Below, piece by piece: positions 1 to 10,418 of a DNA stretch of 64,000 nt. Origin of the DNA: Providencia alcalifaciens (GTDB lineage: Bacteria; Pseudomonadota; Gammaproteobacteria; Enterobacterales; Enterobacteriaceae). The position numbers and the translations under genes are program-made. Location: contig NZ_OU659204.1 in the NCBI RefSeq assembly GCF_915403165.1, forward strand, positions 372,001-436,000, given 5' to 3'. The notes below the pieces were generated by a model. That model ran no database searches, was not told where the DNA came from, and was given only the letters and a program-made list of their open reading frames with translations. How positions within the stretch are numbered: the first letter of the stretch is position 1; each line of letters opens with the position of its first letter.

Positions 1-655
<655 letters not shown>

Positions 656-667
656 TTGTTTTTTTAT

Positions 668-697
668 AGTAACAGAGGCATATTTGCCTCTGTTACT
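668..697. terminator. Hairpin after argD, possible terminator
   Basis: A perfect 13-bp inverted repeat (668-680 with 685-697) with a 4-base loop lies just after the argD stop and before the end of the convergent orphan gene. A run of seven T precedes the stem rather than following it, so it is not a textbook intrinsic terminator. It may act as a bidirectional transcription barrier or an mRNA 3' end stabiliser. Confidence 0.5.
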
Positions 698-715
698 GAA
701 CTATTATTCAAGTTG

Positions 716-2290
716 TTACTTGTTATTAAGCTTAGCTAATTTTATTTTAATCTTCGCAGAATGTACTTCTTCTTTGGCTATTTGCTCGCTTAGACTATTT
801 AGACCATGAAGGGTTTCTTGCGTTTTTTCCAACAGCGCATCTAATTTTTTAGTATCGGGTTTTCCTTGATTTGATGCTATGTCTGGTGAGTTTTCATTTA
901 GTGAAAACTGATATTTTTCACTATTATGTTTAGCTCTTAGCATTGATGTTTTAGTTTGGTATATTTTCCCATCAAATTGATATGTTTTTTTCTTTGGCTT
1001 CACGAAAAAATATGTTTTTTTCTGCGGTGTCTCTGTATTTTCTGCTTTTTTGCTTTTTAACTCATTATTTTTTTGAGTGGTAATATGATCATTTTTTATA
1101 TGCATCTTTGTTGTTTCTTCTGAACTATATCCTGATTCCCCCGTTGTTTCTGAAAAATAGCCAGATGAGTTGGAATTTAAGCTTTCATTGCTAGAAAATA
1201 GTTTACTTTCTCGTTCGTTCAGTGAATCCATATCTTTAAGAAGTCGATTTATTGACTTCATGTCTGTTTTATCGACAAGTAATTTATCGAGCTGATGAGT
1301 TGATGGAATTGCTAATTTAACGAGGCGCTCGGTAATTTTTTTTTGTAAATTATCTTGCAAGTCACTAGTGTCATTATCCCAATCAAGCTCATCATTGAAC
1401 TCAAATTCGGTATCACTGCTCTTTGTTTTATTCTCATTTTTTATTTTTGAAATAGAATTTTTCTGTATCATGCTTGATTCAGCTTCTTTTTTTATTCTCT
1501 CTTCATCTGCTTTTATTGCATTTTCTTTGTCTGTCTCTATTTTTTTTAATTGCTCATCCAGATTGGATTTTAATGATTTTAGCGTGTTAAGGTTATTTTC
1601 AATCTTTTGAGTCGAAGCGGTGTTTTGATAAGTTATTACATTGTTTTCTATTGTTTCTTCATGTTTTTTTTGGGTTTCAATTATGTTTTTAAAGGTAACA
1701 AAAAATTTTTCATTATTATTTTTTTTAAAGATATTTTTTAAATATCGAATACCTTTTTCATGTGTTGATTTTATTTCTAAAATAAAATTTGAGAATCGGT
1801 TTGATGAACGTTTTAAATTAAACTCTTTAAAAGCGTTGGTTTCTGGAGTGCTTTTTTTATCAATTATCATTAGCTCGGCATCCTGTTTTTCATTAATAAA
1901 TGGTTCGTTTTTTATTGAGACGAAATGGTTAAAAATACGTGGGGATTTAAGAATTAAAAAATGGTCATTAACTTCAATAGCTTCATGGTATTTATAGGGA
2001 AGTTTTATTTTCTCTACTGGAGGGGAGTATTTAATTAGGTTAATTTCTTTTTGTTCACTTGGTTCAAAATGGCAAGTCGATACGGCAAAATGTTTTTTTT
2101 GATAATTTAAATTAGGTAGGTGGTTATTTTCAGATACGCATAAACTAATATTATTTGTTTTTTTTATTTCATTAGATAATGATGAAGTGGTTATCATTTT
2201 ATTATCATTGATATTAATGATGCTTTCGTTTCTTGGATTGATATTTTTAATCATCGTGTCGTCAACTCTTAATAATGGTTTAGTTACCAC
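716..2290 (-). CDS. Unrecognised Lys/Asn/Ser/Glu-rich protein, 524 aa
   Basis: I do not recognise a family. The protein is hydrophilic, with no signal peptide or membrane segment, and rich in Lys, Asn, Ser and Glu. A central stretch (about residues 225-275) has heptad-like Leu/Ile spacing and charged residues that suggest a coiled coil. Around residues 375-395 there is a short imperfect repeat, GYFSETTGESGYSSEETT, and a later one built on KKTYFF / KKKTYQF. The C-terminus is again helical and Leu-rich. The gene is conspicuously A+T-rich compared with its neighbours, as expected for recently acquired DNA. It occupies the place of yhfK between argD and crp in E. coli. A secreted effector, surface-associated or regulatory role are all possible; no function is assigned. 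Confidence 0.7.
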   Translation of the reverse strand: MVTKPLLRVDDTMIKNINPRNESIININDNKMITTSSLSNEIKKTNNISLCVSENNHLPNLNYQKKHFAVSTCHFEPSEQKEINLIKYSPPVEKIKLPYKYHEAIEVNDHFLILKSPRIFNHFVSIKNEPFINEKQDAELMIIDKKSTPETNAFKEFNLKRSSNRFSNFILEIKSTHEKGIRYLKNIFKKNNNEKFFVTFKNIIETQKKHEETIENNVITYQNTASTQKIENNLNTLKSLKSNLDEQLKKIETDKENAIKADEERIKKEAESSMIQKNSISKIKNENKTKSSDTEFEFNDELDWDNDTSDLQDNLQKKITERLVKLAIPSTHQLDKLLVDKTDMKSINRLLKDMDSLNERESKLFSSNESLNSNSSGYFSETTGESGYSSEETTKMHIKNDHITTQKNNELKSKKAENTETPQKKTYFFVKPKKKTYQFDGKIYQTKTSMLRAKHNSEKYQFSLNENSPDIASNQGKPDTKKLDALLEKTQETLHGLNSLSEQIAKEEVHSAKIKIKLAKLNNK

Positions 2291-2433
2291 TATCTTAGTT
2301 TGATAATTAACTATAATTATATAAAGAAACGATACTCATCAATGAACATATATAAATGAGGGGGGAATATAAAGGATCTTAATTGAGAGAAAAATAGCTT
2401 TGTACGTGAAGTATAAAGCTATTTCAATATAGA

Positions 2434-2457
2434 AGCCTCACCAAGAAGGGTGAGGCT
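2434..2457 (-). terminator. Terminator of crp
   Basis: A 9-bp G+C-rich inverted repeat (2434-2442 with 2449-2457) lies directly beyond the crp stop on the minus strand. It is followed on that strand by a weak T/A-rich stretch. Confidence 0.65.
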
Positions 2458-2467
2458 AACAAGGGGA

Positions 2468-3100
2468 TCAGCGAGTACCGTAAACAACAATCGTTTTGCC
2501 GTGTGCGGAGATTAAGTTTTGATCTTCCAGCATCTTTAAAATACGACCGACAGTTTCGCGAGAACAACCTACGATTTGACCGATTTCCTGACGAGTAATT
2601 TTGATTTGCATACCGTCTGGGTGAGTCATCGCATCAGGCTGCTTAGCTAAATTCAATAATGTTTGAGCAATACGACCAGTAACATCTAAGAATGCAAGGT
2701 TACCCACTTTTTCGGACGTGGTTTGTAAACGACTCGCCATTTGCGCAGAAAGGCGCATCAGAATATCTGGATTGACTTGAATCAGCTGACGGAATTTTTT
2801 GTAAGAAATTTCCGCGACTTCGCAAGCAACTTTCGCGCGAACCCACGCAGTTCGTTCTTGCCCTTCTTCAAATAACCCAAGTTCGCCAATGAAATCTCCC
2901 TGATTTAAGTAAGAGAGAATCATTTCCTTGCCTTCTTCATCTTTGATTAAAACAGCCACTGAGCCTTTAACAATGTAGTAAAGGGTTTCTGCTTTTTCAC
3001 CCTGATGTATCAGAGTGCTCTTGGATGGATACTTATGAATATGGCAGTGTGACAAAAACCATTCAAGAGTAGGGTCTGTTTGTGGCTTGCCGAGAACCAT
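2468..3100 (-). CDS. crp: cAMP receptor protein, global regulator
   Basis: CRP (210 aa) binds cAMP and activates or represses many catabolic operons as a dimer. The start at 3100 gives the usual [20 protein letters not shown]-terminus behind an AGAGGA ribosome site; an in-frame ATG 20 codons further upstream is ignored because that extension is not part of the family. The cyclic-nucleotide pocket is intact ([19 protein letters not shown], with the Arg and the Ser/Thr region that contact cAMP), followed by the C-helix and the helix-turn-helix ([20 protein letters not shown]) whose Arg-Glu-Arg set reads TGTGA. Length and sequence match the E. coli protein closely. A CRP site is visible in this window between murQ and murR. 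Confidence 0.98.
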   Translation of the reverse strand: MVLGKPQTDPTLEWFLSHCHIHKYPSKSTLIHQGEKAETLYYIVKGSVAVLIKDEEGKEMILSYLNQGDFIGELGLFEEGQERTAWVRAKVACEVAEISYKKFRQLIQVNPDILMRLSAQMASRLQTTSEKVGNLAFLDVTGRIAQTLLNLAKQPDAMTHPDGMQIKITRQEIGQIVGCSRETVGRILKMLEDQNLISAHGKTIVVYGTR

Positions 3101-3423
3101 TAGCGTTATCCTCTGTATGTTATTGCAACCTTTCGAAAAGTAGGGAAAGGCTGACTTCAAAGTGTCTAGCTTAGCATATTAAGTCACATTGATACCCATT
3201 ATTAATATCGCCCTAGGTCAATGCAAATTAATATCAATTGTATAATATAATCAATTAAATCGTTGAGTATTGATCTTAATCCTATCAACTAACCATTGTT
3301 TGTATCATATCCAATGCGGAAAGTCTCCCCTGTATCGCTTCAGCTTAATAATGCTGATATAACATTATCTAGATATATGGAACAATGTGGCGATAAATAT
3401 CACTATTTTCGAGAGGAATAAAA
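3101..3423. other. Divergent crp-yhfA regulatory region
   Basis: This 323-bp, A+T-rich gap separates the divergent crp and yhfA starts, so it must hold both promoters. It contains repeated ATATTAAT-type tracts and a strong yhfA ribosome site (GAGAGGA) at its end. I could not settle on -35/-10 pairs, and no CRP site with correct 6-bp spacing was found. Confidence 0.5.
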
Positions 3424-3828
3424 ATGGAAGCACGCGTAAAGTGGGTTGAAGGGCTCTCTTTTCTAGGTGAGTCAGCATCAGGTCATCAAATTATGATGGA
3501 TGGCAATGCAGGCGACAAAGCACCAAGTCCGATGGAAATGGTTCTAATGGCGGCAGGCGGATGCAGTGCGATTGATGTGGTTTCTATTTTACAAAAAGGT
3601 CGTCAGGATATTGTTGATTGTGAAGTGAAGTTAACTTCACAACGTCGTGAAGAAGCCCCGCGTTATTTTACGGATATCAACCTGCATTTTATTGTGACGG
3701 GACGTGAATTAACGGACAAAGTGGTGGAGCGTGCGGTTCAACTTTCAGCAGAAAAATATTGTTCCGTTGCTATCATGTTAGAAAAAACGGTAAATGTGAC
3801 TCATAGTTTCGAAATTAAAATGCCGTAA
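3424..3828 (+). CDS. yhfA: OsmC family protein YhfA
   Basis: A 134-aa member of the OsmC/Ohr superfamily, related to thiol-dependent peroxide-detoxifying proteins, although the function of YhfA itself is not established. The family fold is visible: an N-terminal beta region (MEARVKWVEG...), the helix with GGCSAIDVVSIL carrying the first conserved Cys, and the second Cys in EKYCSVAIMLEKT. The start has a strong ribosome site (GAGAGGA). It is divergent from crp as in E. coli, and its 3' end faces prkB across a shared hairpin. Confidence 0.92.
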   Translation: MEARVKWVEGLSFLGESASGHQIMMDGNAGDKAPSPMEMVLMAAGGCSAIDVVSILQKGRQDIVDCEVKLTSQRREEAPRYFTDINLHFIVTGRELTDKVVERAVQLSAEKYCSVAIMLEKTVNVTHSFEIKMP

Positions 3829-3839
3829 TTGTTTTCTTG

Positions 3840-3882
3840 ATAATAAGATGCTTATCGATAATTAAGATAAACATCTTATTAT
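3840..3882. terminator. Bidirectional hairpin between yhfA and prkB
   Basis: An 11-bp perfect inverted repeat (3840-3850 with 3872-3882) with further pairing inside the loop lies between the convergent ends of yhfA and prkB. Flanking sequence is T/A rich on both strands, so it could terminate both transcripts. Confidence 0.65.
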
Positions 3883-3907
3883 TTATCTATTTAATTAGAA
3901 TCTCAAA

Positions 3908-4774
3908 CTATCCATTTCGTTGTTTCATTAGTTTTTCTACTAATGGCATCATAATAAGCTCCATCGCGAGTCCTAATTTCCCACCGGGTACTACAATGGT
4001 ATTTATCGCTGAAATAAACGAGCCATTTAACATGGATAATAAATAAGGAAAATCGATCTGTTCTAATCCTCTAAAGCGAATAACGATAAAACTTTCGTCC
4101 TGTGAAGGAATTGCTTTGGCAGAAAAAGGGTTAGAGGTGTCAACGGTAGGAACCCGTTGGAAGTTAATATGAGTACGAGAAAACTGTGGCGTAATATAGT
4201 TAATATAATCACCCATCGAACGTACCACGGAATCCATGACTGCTTCACGAGAATGCCCTCGCTCGGTGGTATCGCGGATCAATTTCTGAATCCATTCAAG
4301 GTTAACAATCGGCACTACACCTACAAGTAAATCAACATGTTGTGCAACATCGTGCTCAGGGGTAACAACACCGCCATGTAATCCTTCATAAAACAGCACA
4401 TCGGTATTGGCGGGTAGCGATTCCCACGGGGTAAATGTGCCGGGTTGCAGACCGTAAGGCACCGCTTCATCGTAAGTATGTAAATATTTCCGAGATTGGC
4501 CACCACCCGTTTGGGCATAATCAATTAGGGTTTGTTCAAGTAGAGAAAAATCATTGGCTTCTGGGCCGAAATAACTGATATGGCGTCCTTGTTCGCGGGC
4601 TTTACGAATGGCCATATCCATTTCAGGGCGGGTATAACGATGAAAACTATCGCCTTCAAGGGTGGCAGGGCGGATATTTAATTGATGGAAAATTTTACGA
4701 AAAGCTTGGCTCGTTGAGGTTGTTCCTGCGCCACTCGAACCCGTCACTGCAATAATCGGATGCTTCTTCGACAT
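3908..4774 (-). CDS. prkB: Phosphoribulokinase-like protein PrkB
   Basis: A 288-aa P-loop kinase of the phosphoribulokinase/uridine kinase family. The Walker A motif GSSGAGTTST is at the N-terminus, followed by the EGDSFHRYTRPEMD segment and a catalytic-type Asp/Glu region (VLFYEGLHGG). It is almost the length of the E. coli protein (289 aa). Enterobacteria lack RuBisCO, so the true substrate in this lineage is unknown; the name reflects family only. It lies downstream of yheU on the same strand with a 48-bp gap, probably in one yheT-yheU-prkB transcript. Confidence 0.94.
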   Translation of the reverse strand: MSKKHPIIAVTGSSGAGTTSTSQAFRKIFHQLNIRPATLEGDSFHRYTRPEMDMAIRKAREQGRHISYFGPEANDFSLLEQTLIDYAQTGGGQSRKYLHTYDEAVPYGLQPGTFTPWESLPANTDVLFYEGLHGGVVTPEHDVAQHVDLLVGVVPIVNLEWIQKLIRDTTERGHSREAVMDSVVRSMGDYINYITPQFSRTHINFQRVPTVDTSNPFSAKAIPSQDESFIVIRFRGLEQIDFPYLLSMLNGSFISAINTIVVPGGKLGLAMELIMMPLVEKLMKQRNG

Positions 4775-4822
4775 AGTGGACTCCCTGTTTTACGCCATGA
4801 CCACTATTTTTGAGAAACAGCG

Positions 4823-5041
4823 CTACGGGCGAAACTGGTTATTAGGCATGAAATTTACCGACTCATGTAACTCAGACCAGACTAGCACAATTTCGCCAGA
4901 AACTAACTGCCGTTTCACATCATTGACTTTGTCCTGCAAGCTTTTTTCGTGAACTCCGTAATCGGTTCCTTCGCGTAAAACATAACTCTCGATAAGGTTT
5001 TCAAGCGTTTCAGGGGCAAGATCTTTCCACGGAATAATCAT
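4823..5041 (-). CDS. yheU: UPF0270 protein YheU
   Basis: A small 72-aa conserved protein of unknown function. It begins [29 protein letters not shown], a recognisable signature of the YheU family. Its start codon overlaps the yheT stop by 4 bases (ATGA), indicating translational coupling, and it sits between yheT and prkB as in E. coli. Confidence 0.93.
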   Translation of the reverse strand: MIIPWKDLAPETLENLIESYVLREGTDYGVHEKSLQDKVNDVKRQLVSGEIVLVWSELHESVNFMPNNQFRP

Positions 5042-6021
5042 GGTTTTTGCTCATTCAAATATGCAGTTAGCCACAGAGGAATACGAGTTTCTAACCACAT
5101 TTGTGGCTTCCTAAAACTACCGCCGACAAAGCCTACGTGTCCACCATGCTCCGTCATTTGGTATTCAATATTTTCGGGTAAATGGCTCAAATCAGGAACA
5201 ACCTCTGGTGCCATAAACGGATCGTCTTTCGCGTGAATAATCAGGGTTGGCTTAGTAATTTGAGATAATTTAGGCAGCGCACTGCATTTTTGATAATAAT
5301 CCGCAGCATCATCAAAACCATGAATACGTGCGGTGATCACATCATCGAATTCACGAATGCGTTTTAACTGTTTAAGCTGCAACAAATTAAGAGGAAGTGA
5401 ACCTGGATAACGTACCAACTTACGGGTGGCGTTACGTTTCAATCCATTTAATAGGTAGCGCTGATAGAGCTGAGAAATTCCTTTCTCCATTTTCATGGAG
5501 CAGGCTTCGAGCATTAATGGAGCCGAGACAACAACGCCGGCATCTAATTCAGCGTTCTCACCATTTTCAGCTAAATAACAGGCGAGCATATTACCGCCAA
5601 GGGAATAACCTACGGCGGCGGTGGGGGCATCACCCCATGTCTGTTTTAACCAATGTAAGAAATAGCGCGCATCACTGGTTTCACCTGAATGATAAATACG
5701 TTTTTGGCGATTAGGTTCACCGCTGCATCCTCTAAAATGCATGATCACGCCGAGCCACCCTTGTTTTTGGGCGCTTTCTAACATCCCGTGGGCATAGGGG
5801 CTTTTAAAATTTCCTTCCAACCCATGAAAAATCACTAAGCGAGGCTTTTTACTCGCTTGCTCTGGGTTTTCACTCCAAGCAAGATCGATAAAATCACCGT
5901 CAGGCAATTCTAATCGCTGCCATGTTGGGATAATTTTCGGGGTACGACGAAAGATCCTTGGCAATAAGGTTTGGAGGTGTGGGTTCTTTGCCCAGCTCAT
6001 AGGGCGGAAATTTTCTGACAT
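5038..6021 (-). CDS. yheT: Alpha/beta hydrolase YheT
   Basis: A 327-aa hydrolase of the YheT/ABHD1-3 branch of the alpha/beta-hydrolase fold, a putative esterase of unknown substrate. The fold elements are visible: an oxyanion-side HGLEG near residue 65, the nucleophile elbow GYSLGG, the acid Asp in HAKDDPF and the catalytic His in EHGGHVGF near the C-terminus. [24 protein letters not shown] N-terminal sequence is typical. It is the first gene of the yheT-yheU-prkB unit and overlaps yheU by 4 bases. The protein lacks about a dozen N-terminal residues found in E. coli YheT. Confidence 0.93.
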   Translation of the reverse strand: MSENFRPMSWAKNPHLQTLLPRIFRRTPKIIPTWQRLELPDGDFIDLAWSENPEQASKKPRLVIFHGLEGNFKSPYAHGMLESAQKQGWLGVIMHFRGCSGEPNRQKRIYHSGETSDARYFLHWLKQTWGDAPTAAVGYSLGGNMLACYLAENGENAELDAGVVVSAPLMLEACSMKMEKGISQLYQRYLLNGLKRNATRKLVRYPGSLPLNLLQLKQLKRIREFDDVITARIHGFDDAADYYQKCSALPKLSQITKPTLIIHAKDDPFMAPEVVPDLSHLPENIEYQMTEHGGHVGFVGGSFRKPQMWLETRIPLWLTAYLNEQKP

Positions 6022-6134
6022 GGCCTTATTTTTTATTTAGTGGAACGCTTGTGAGTCACATAACATACTGTTATTTTTCTGTGATGCAAGTAAACAAATT
6101 TAGAAACAAATTTAGGTTGAGGAACATAGTATAA

Positions 6135-6740
6135 ATGACTCTGGGGCTAATTTTTTCGCTTTTTACGTTTTTATTCATTGCAGCAGTCACTCCCGGCCCT
6201 AACAATATGTTGTTGACCTCTTGTGCAGCTAACTACGGTTTTCGTCGCAGTATCGGATTATTATTAGGAATAATGCTGGGGATGCAGTCAATTTTATATT
6301 TGTCTGCCTTCGGTGTTGCCGCGTTATTACTATTATATCCTGCAATTCACATTGTGCTGAAGATCATTGGTAGCGTTTATTTATTATGGCTAGCATGGAA
6401 AACAGCCACTGCCAGCTACGAACCACTCAAAACAGACAGCAAAGCCTCTAAAAGCGTCACTTGGTTTCAAGGTGGATTATTACAGTTCTTAAACCCAAAA
6501 GCATGGATGATGGGGTTAGGTGCAGTAGGGAGCTTTAGCCTTCCTGGGGAGTTATTTACCCAATCTATTATCGTGATGAGCATCGCTTTTGTGATTGTGA
6601 ATTCTGTAGCGGGCTTAATTTGGATGGGATTTGGTTCCTTGATTGGTGTTTTCTTACGTAGCCGCCGCGCATGGTTTATTTTCAATCTTGTGATGGGTAT
6701 TTTGACTGCCGCGTGTGTGCCGCTAATTTGGTTAGAGTAA
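6135..6740 (+). CDS. LysE/RhtB family amino-acid exporter
   Basis: A 201-aa inner-membrane protein with about six hydrophobic segments. The N-terminal TPGPNNMLLTSCAANYGFRRS motif is diagnostic of the LysE/RhtB translocator family, and FLNPKAWMMGLGA in the middle is a second family signature. Members export amino acids or related small metabolites; the substrate here cannot be told from sequence. It is a single gene, divergent from yheT, ending at a terminator shared with murP. It belongs to the block of genes between yheT and yheS that E. coli lacks at this place. Confidence 0.9.
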   Translation: MTLGLIFSLFTFLFIAAVTPGPNNMLLTSCAANYGFRRSIGLLLGIMLGMQSILYLSAFGVAALLLLYPAIHIVLKIIGSVYLLWLAWKTATASYEPLKTDSKASKSVTWFQGGLLQFLNPKAWMMGLGAVGSFSLPGELFTQSIIVMSIAFVIVNSVAGLIWMGFGSLIGVFLRSRRAWFIFNLVMGILTAACVPLIWLE

Positions 6741-6756
6741 GTTTTTCTCGTAGAAA

Positions 6757-6779
6757 AAAGGCACCTTAGGTGCCTTTGT
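6757..6779. terminator. Bidirectional terminator, lysE-family gene / murP
   Basis: A compact inverted repeat (AAAGGCACC with GGTGCCTTT) is preceded by an A tract and followed by T-rich sequence. It lies between two convergent stop codons, so it can serve both strands. Confidence 0.8.
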
Positions 6780-6802
6780 TGCTTTTCAATCCACACTATT
6801 TT

Positions 6803-8272
6803 TTAGTCTAAATCGACATTTTTGCTACCGAACAGATAAGTAAAAATAAATCCGCACAGATAAGAGACTAAGACACCGCCAGCATATACCGCCATTGCAG
6901 GAAGCACGCCTTGGCCTGATGTCATCAGTGGAATAGCGATTAACCCTGAAGGTCCGAACACCGTATTAAGCCCAACAGGCAGACCCATCCACGCGACTGC
7001 CCCGATAAAGAAACCACCGGCAGCGCCCCCTAAACAGGCGGTTACAAACGGTTTCACGCGCGGTAGCGTCACCCCGTAAATTAATGGTTCACCAATGCCT
7101 AAGAAACCCGGGAATAGAGCACCACCAATTTGACTACGGGTAACAGAGCCTTTCTTCGCCTTCACATACAGTGCCAGTGCCGCACCTACTTGACCCGCAC
7201 CCGCCATCGCTAAGATTGGGAATAACGAGTTAAACCCTTGGGCTTCAACTAACGCGACATACACCGGAATAAAGCCTTGGTGGACACCGAACATTACCGC
7301 AATCAGGAATAGACCCGCTAAGACGGCGGTACCGATAGGGTTTCCGTTTAAGTGCATGAATAACCAAGACATCCCTTCGAACAGCCACACACCAATAGGC
7401 ATGATGAAGACAAAGGTCGCAGCACCGACGATTAACAGCGTAATCGTTGAGGTTAAAATAATATCTAAACTAGCCGGAATGATTTTGCGTACTTGTTTTT
7501 CAACCCAAGCACCAAAAATACAGGCAATTAGGATCCCGATAATGTTGCCTCTCGGGTCGATATACCAACCAAAGAAGTCTGTCATTCCAGAATAGAAGCC
7601 TTTAGTGGCCGCCGGGTCGTAACCTAAAATAAACAACGCAGCGATAATGGCACCGTTAACGCCACTTCCCCCAAACGCTTTTTGGGCGTTATAACCAATC
7701 AACAATCCCATAAAAGTGAATAACCCTTTACCGAATACACTCATATAGGCAATTAAGCTTTTGAGATGGCCAAGTTGAGTTGAATCTGCAGGGAATAGGT
7801 TTTGGTTCGCCGATAATAATGTAAGTAATGAGGCCAAGCCCATTAAGAGACCTGCGCCGATAAAGCCCGGAATTAATGGGGTAAAAATAGTCGCAAATTT
7901 AGATAAAAAGCGATGAACGGCGCTGGTTTGTTTCTTCTTCAGCTGCTGTTTATTGGCTGAAGCAATCTCTTTCAGATCTTGGGTCGCGGCAGAATCATGA
8001 GCTTCATCCGCTTCGCCATTTTCTAGCATTTGTTTCATTAAATCTGCGGCTGCTTGGGCTTTTCCTGGGCCTAAAACAATTTGCAGCTGGTCGTCACTTT
8101 CAAGCACACCCAGTACACCGGGGATTTTTTTGATTTCGGTTTTATCAACAAACTGGTCATCATGTAAGGTGAGTCGTAAACGCGTCATGCAGTTACCACA
8201 CTGCTTGATATTGCGACCGCCACCTATGTGTTGCAGGATCTGCTGTATCATTTCATTTGTTATTTTAGCCAT
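6803..8272 (-). CDS. murP: PTS N-acetylmuramic acid transporter, EIIBC
   Basis: A 489-aa phosphotransferase-system permease that takes up N-acetylmuramic acid and phosphorylates it to MurNAc-6-phosphate, using a separate EIIA(Glc). The N-terminal EIIB domain carries the phosphorylated Cys in [16 protein letters not shown] (near residue 27), then a linker of about 50 residues, then a EIIC membrane domain with about ten segments, including the [14 protein letters not shown] substrate-binding signature. Sequence and length agree with E. coli MurP (474 aa). It follows murQ by 27 bp, in the same operon, so imported sugar phosphate is passed to the MurQ etherase. Confidence 0.95.
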   Translation of the reverse strand: MAKITNEMIQQILQHIGGGRNIKQCGNCMTRLRLTLHDDQFVDKTEIKKIPGVLGVLESDDQLQIVLGPGKAQAAADLMKQMLENGEADEAHDSAATQDLKEIASANKQQLKKKQTSAVHRFLSKFATIFTPLIPGFIGAGLLMGLASLLTLLSANQNLFPADSTQLGHLKSLIAYMSVFGKGLFTFMGLLIGYNAQKAFGGSGVNGAIIAALFILGYDPAATKGFYSGMTDFFGWYIDPRGNIIGILIACIFGAWVEKQVRKIIPASLDIILTSTITLLIVGAATFVFIMPIGVWLFEGMSWLFMHLNGNPIGTAVLAGLFLIAVMFGVHQGFIPVYVALVEAQGFNSLFPILAMAGAGQVGAALALYVKAKKGSVTRSQIGGALFPGFLGIGEPLIYGVTLPRVKPFVTACLGGAAGGFFIGAVAWMGLPVGLNTVFGPSGLIAIPLMTSGQGVLPAMAVYAGGVLVSYLCGFIFTYLFGSKNVDLD

Positions 8273-8299
8273 ACTGTTTCTCTCATAGAGATCCGCCGG

Positions 8300-9211
8300 T
8301 TAGACGGATTTTGCGATGTTGAGGGCAGTGCGAATAAAGCCATGATTTTGAGCGAGTAATTGACGAGCATCATCAGCATTTAAGCCAGATAAAATCATCA
8401 AAATCGCTGTCTTACAGTGTCTATCACATTGTTGTAATGCAGATTCTGCGCTTTGGCGGTCACATTCGGTTGCTTCCATCACAATTTTAGTCTGGCGCTC
8501 AATGAGCTTGGCGTTGGTCGCCTCTACATCTACCATTAAATTGCCAAAGACTTTACCGATGCGGATCATCGCCCCTGTAGTGATCATATTTAAAATCAGC
8601 TTTTGTGCGGTTCCCGCTTTCATGCGCGAAGAGCCGGTGACAACTTCAGCGCCCACAATCGGGGTGATGGCAATGTCAGCGGCTTGAGAGACAGGGCTAT
8701 CAGGGTTACAGCTAATCGAGGCAACGGTTGCACCTAAGGAGCGTGCATATTTCATGGCACCCAGAACATAAGGCGTGCGGCCACTGGCGGCGATCCCAAC
8801 TAGAATATCTTTTTGATTAAAATCGATATTCTTCAAGTCTTGCTCCCCTAATTCGGGTTTATCTTCCGCATTTTCAACCGCACGGAAGATAGCTTGGTGA
8901 CCACCAGCAATCAGCCCAATAACTTGCTCATGAGGGGTTCCATAGGTCGGTGGGCACTCACTGGCATCGAGGATCCCTAAACGTCCCGAAGTACCCGCGC
9001 CGGAATAAATCAGACGACCACCTTGTTGGAAAGCTGCCGCAACTTTATCGACCAATTGTGCAATTTGCGGTAAGGTTTTTTCGACAGCCAAAGGGACTTT
9101 TTTATCTTCATTGTTGATTACTTGAAGCATTTCAATGGTAGATAATTGGTCAATGTGGGTACTGGCTTCGTTACGGCTTTCCGTGACCATCTTGCTTAAA
9201 TCAATCGACAT
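8300..9211 (-). CDS. murQ: N-acetylmuramic acid 6-phosphate etherase
   Basis: A 303-aa cytoplasmic enzyme that cleaves the lactyl ether of MurNAc-6-phosphate to give GlcNAc-6-phosphate and D-lactate, in peptidoglycan recycling. It has the SIS fold, with [23 protein letters not shown] (sugar-phosphate loop and the catalytic Glu) and the signature [18 protein letters not shown]. It is the first gene of the murQP operon, divergent from murR, and its promoter region contains a near-perfect CRP site. The length matches the family. Confidence 0.97.
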   Translation of the reverse strand: MSIDLSKMVTESRNEASTHIDQLSTIEMLQVINNEDKKVPLAVEKTLPQIAQLVDKVAAAFQQGGRLIYSGAGTSGRLGILDASECPPTYGTPHEQVIGLIAGGHQAIFRAVENAEDKPELGEQDLKNIDFNQKDILVGIAASGRTPYVLGAMKYARSLGATVASISCNPDSPVSQAADIAITPIVGAEVVTGSSRMKAGTAQKLILNMITTGAMIRIGKVFGNLMVDVEATNAKLIERQTKIVMEATECDRQSAESALQQCDRHCKTAILMILSGLNADDARQLLAQNHGFIRTALNIAKSV

Positions 9212-9269
9212 AGTAATAACTCCTTAAACGTATCATGAGGGTATGCTATGGAATTATTTATTCCCTTGA

Positions 9270-9285
9270 TGTGATGGTTATCACG
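9270..9285. promoter_or_regulatory. CRP binding site between murQ and murR
   Basis: The sequence reads TGTGA, six bases, then TCACG, nearly the full CRP consensus, in the 250-bp divergent gap. It lies about 60 bp upstream of the murQ start. murQP of E. coli is known to need cAMP-CRP and to be repressed by MurR, so the same control is likely. Confidence 0.82.
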
Positions 9286-9461
9286 GTGTTATCTATTCTC
9301 TCTTGCCAATATAAGCGAATAAATTTGGTTGTTTATCACTCGGTGAAATAGTAGTTGTTTGAATTTAAATGATTAATTATCAAGCATTGAGTTTTTATTA
9401 AAGGAATAATTTATTTGTAAATTTATTCTGTTGATGAGGATTTATCTACTTGAGGGTTACT

Positions 9462-10322
9462 ATGACGTTACTCGATACCATCACGTACCTATTACCGCGA
9501 TTAGCGGAAAATCAACGTAAAATTGCACAATTTATCTTAGAAAGTCCAGAAAATGTGCTTAAACTGTCATCTTCACAATTAGCAGAGCAGTTGGGGATCA
9601 GCCAATCCGCTATTGTGAAGTTCAGTCAAAAGTTAGGTGTAAAGGGGTATCCCGCGCTGAAATTGGCGCTGAGTGAAATCATTGGTCGCCAACAACAAGA
9701 GTTGGGGGAGCCTCACAGTGCATTACATAACCGTATTACTCAAACGGATAGCTTGATGGTGGTCGCGCAGAAGTTGGCATTAGAGAAAAATTATTCCATC
9801 ACGGAAACAACTAAACGCCTTGATTTTAAACAATTTGAAAAAATCATTCAGCGCATAGATAGCGCACAACGCGTGCAGATTGTTGGGATTGGCGGCTCAG
9901 GACTCACTGCGAAAGATTTAAGCTATAAACTCCAGAAGATAGGCATTACCACTCTTGTGGAGCCAGATCATCACGTTCAAATTGCTGCGGCCTTAACCTT
10001 GACGCCGAAAGATGTGCAAATCGTCATTTCCTTCTCTGGAAAGCGCAAAGATATGCTTACTGCCGCGAATATTGGGCATCAAAATGGTGCTTGCGTTATC
10101 GCTATCACGCGCTCGAAAGATTCACCCCTCGCTCAAATGTCAGACTATATGTTGGAAAGTGTGGCGGAAGAGAACGAATGGCGCAGCTCATCAATTTCGT
10201 CAAGAACGGCACAAAATACCCTTACCGATTTGCTGTTCATGGCGTTGTTACAAAAACGGGAAGATAAAGCGAAAGCATTGGTGATGAATGCCAAAGTGAT
10301 GATTAATAAACTTGACGAATAA
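9462..10322 (+). CDS. murR: MurR/RpiR family repressor of the mur operon
   Basis: A 286-aa transcription factor with an N-terminal RpiR-type helix-turn-helix (SSSQLAEQLGISQSAIVKFSQKLG) and a C-terminal SIS sugar-phosphate domain (IVGIGGSGLTAKDLSYKLQKIG, then VISFSGKRKDML and RSSSISSRTAQN). In E. coli MurR represses murQP and responds to MurNAc-6-phosphate. The ATG at 9462 is chosen because a GAGGG ribosome site lies six bases upstream; a TTG four codons earlier overlaps that site. It is divergent from murQ, as in E. coli, and 96 bp upstream of adiA. Confidence 0.93.
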   Translation: MTLLDTITYLLPRLAENQRKIAQFILESPENVLKLSSSQLAEQLGISQSAIVKFSQKLGVKGYPALKLALSEIIGRQQQELGEPHSALHNRITQTDSLMVVAQKLALEKNYSITETTKRLDFKQFEKIIQRIDSAQRVQIVGIGGSGLTAKDLSYKLQKIGITTLVEPDHHVQIAAALTLTPKDVQIVISFSGKRKDMLTAANIGHQNGACVIAITRSKDSPLAQMSDYMLESVAEENEWRSSSISSRTAQNTLTDLLFMALLQKREDKAKALVMNAKVMINKLDE

Positions 10323-10418
10323 CTATTAATACCCCGATAACTTTGCAAAATAATCTTATCTGCGTTAAGACTAAAGGAGGAATTATTTCGCTTAAAACAA
10401 TTCATTGAGGGAGAGTCC

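Noticed and set aside
3101..3160. 20-residue N-terminal extension of CRP
   Set aside because: Family members begin at MVLGKPQTD; the ribosome site AGAGGA is placed for the inner ATG.
3386..3404. CRP-like TGTGG...TCACT before yhfA
   Set aside because: The spacer is nine bases instead of six, so it cannot fit a CRP dimer properly.
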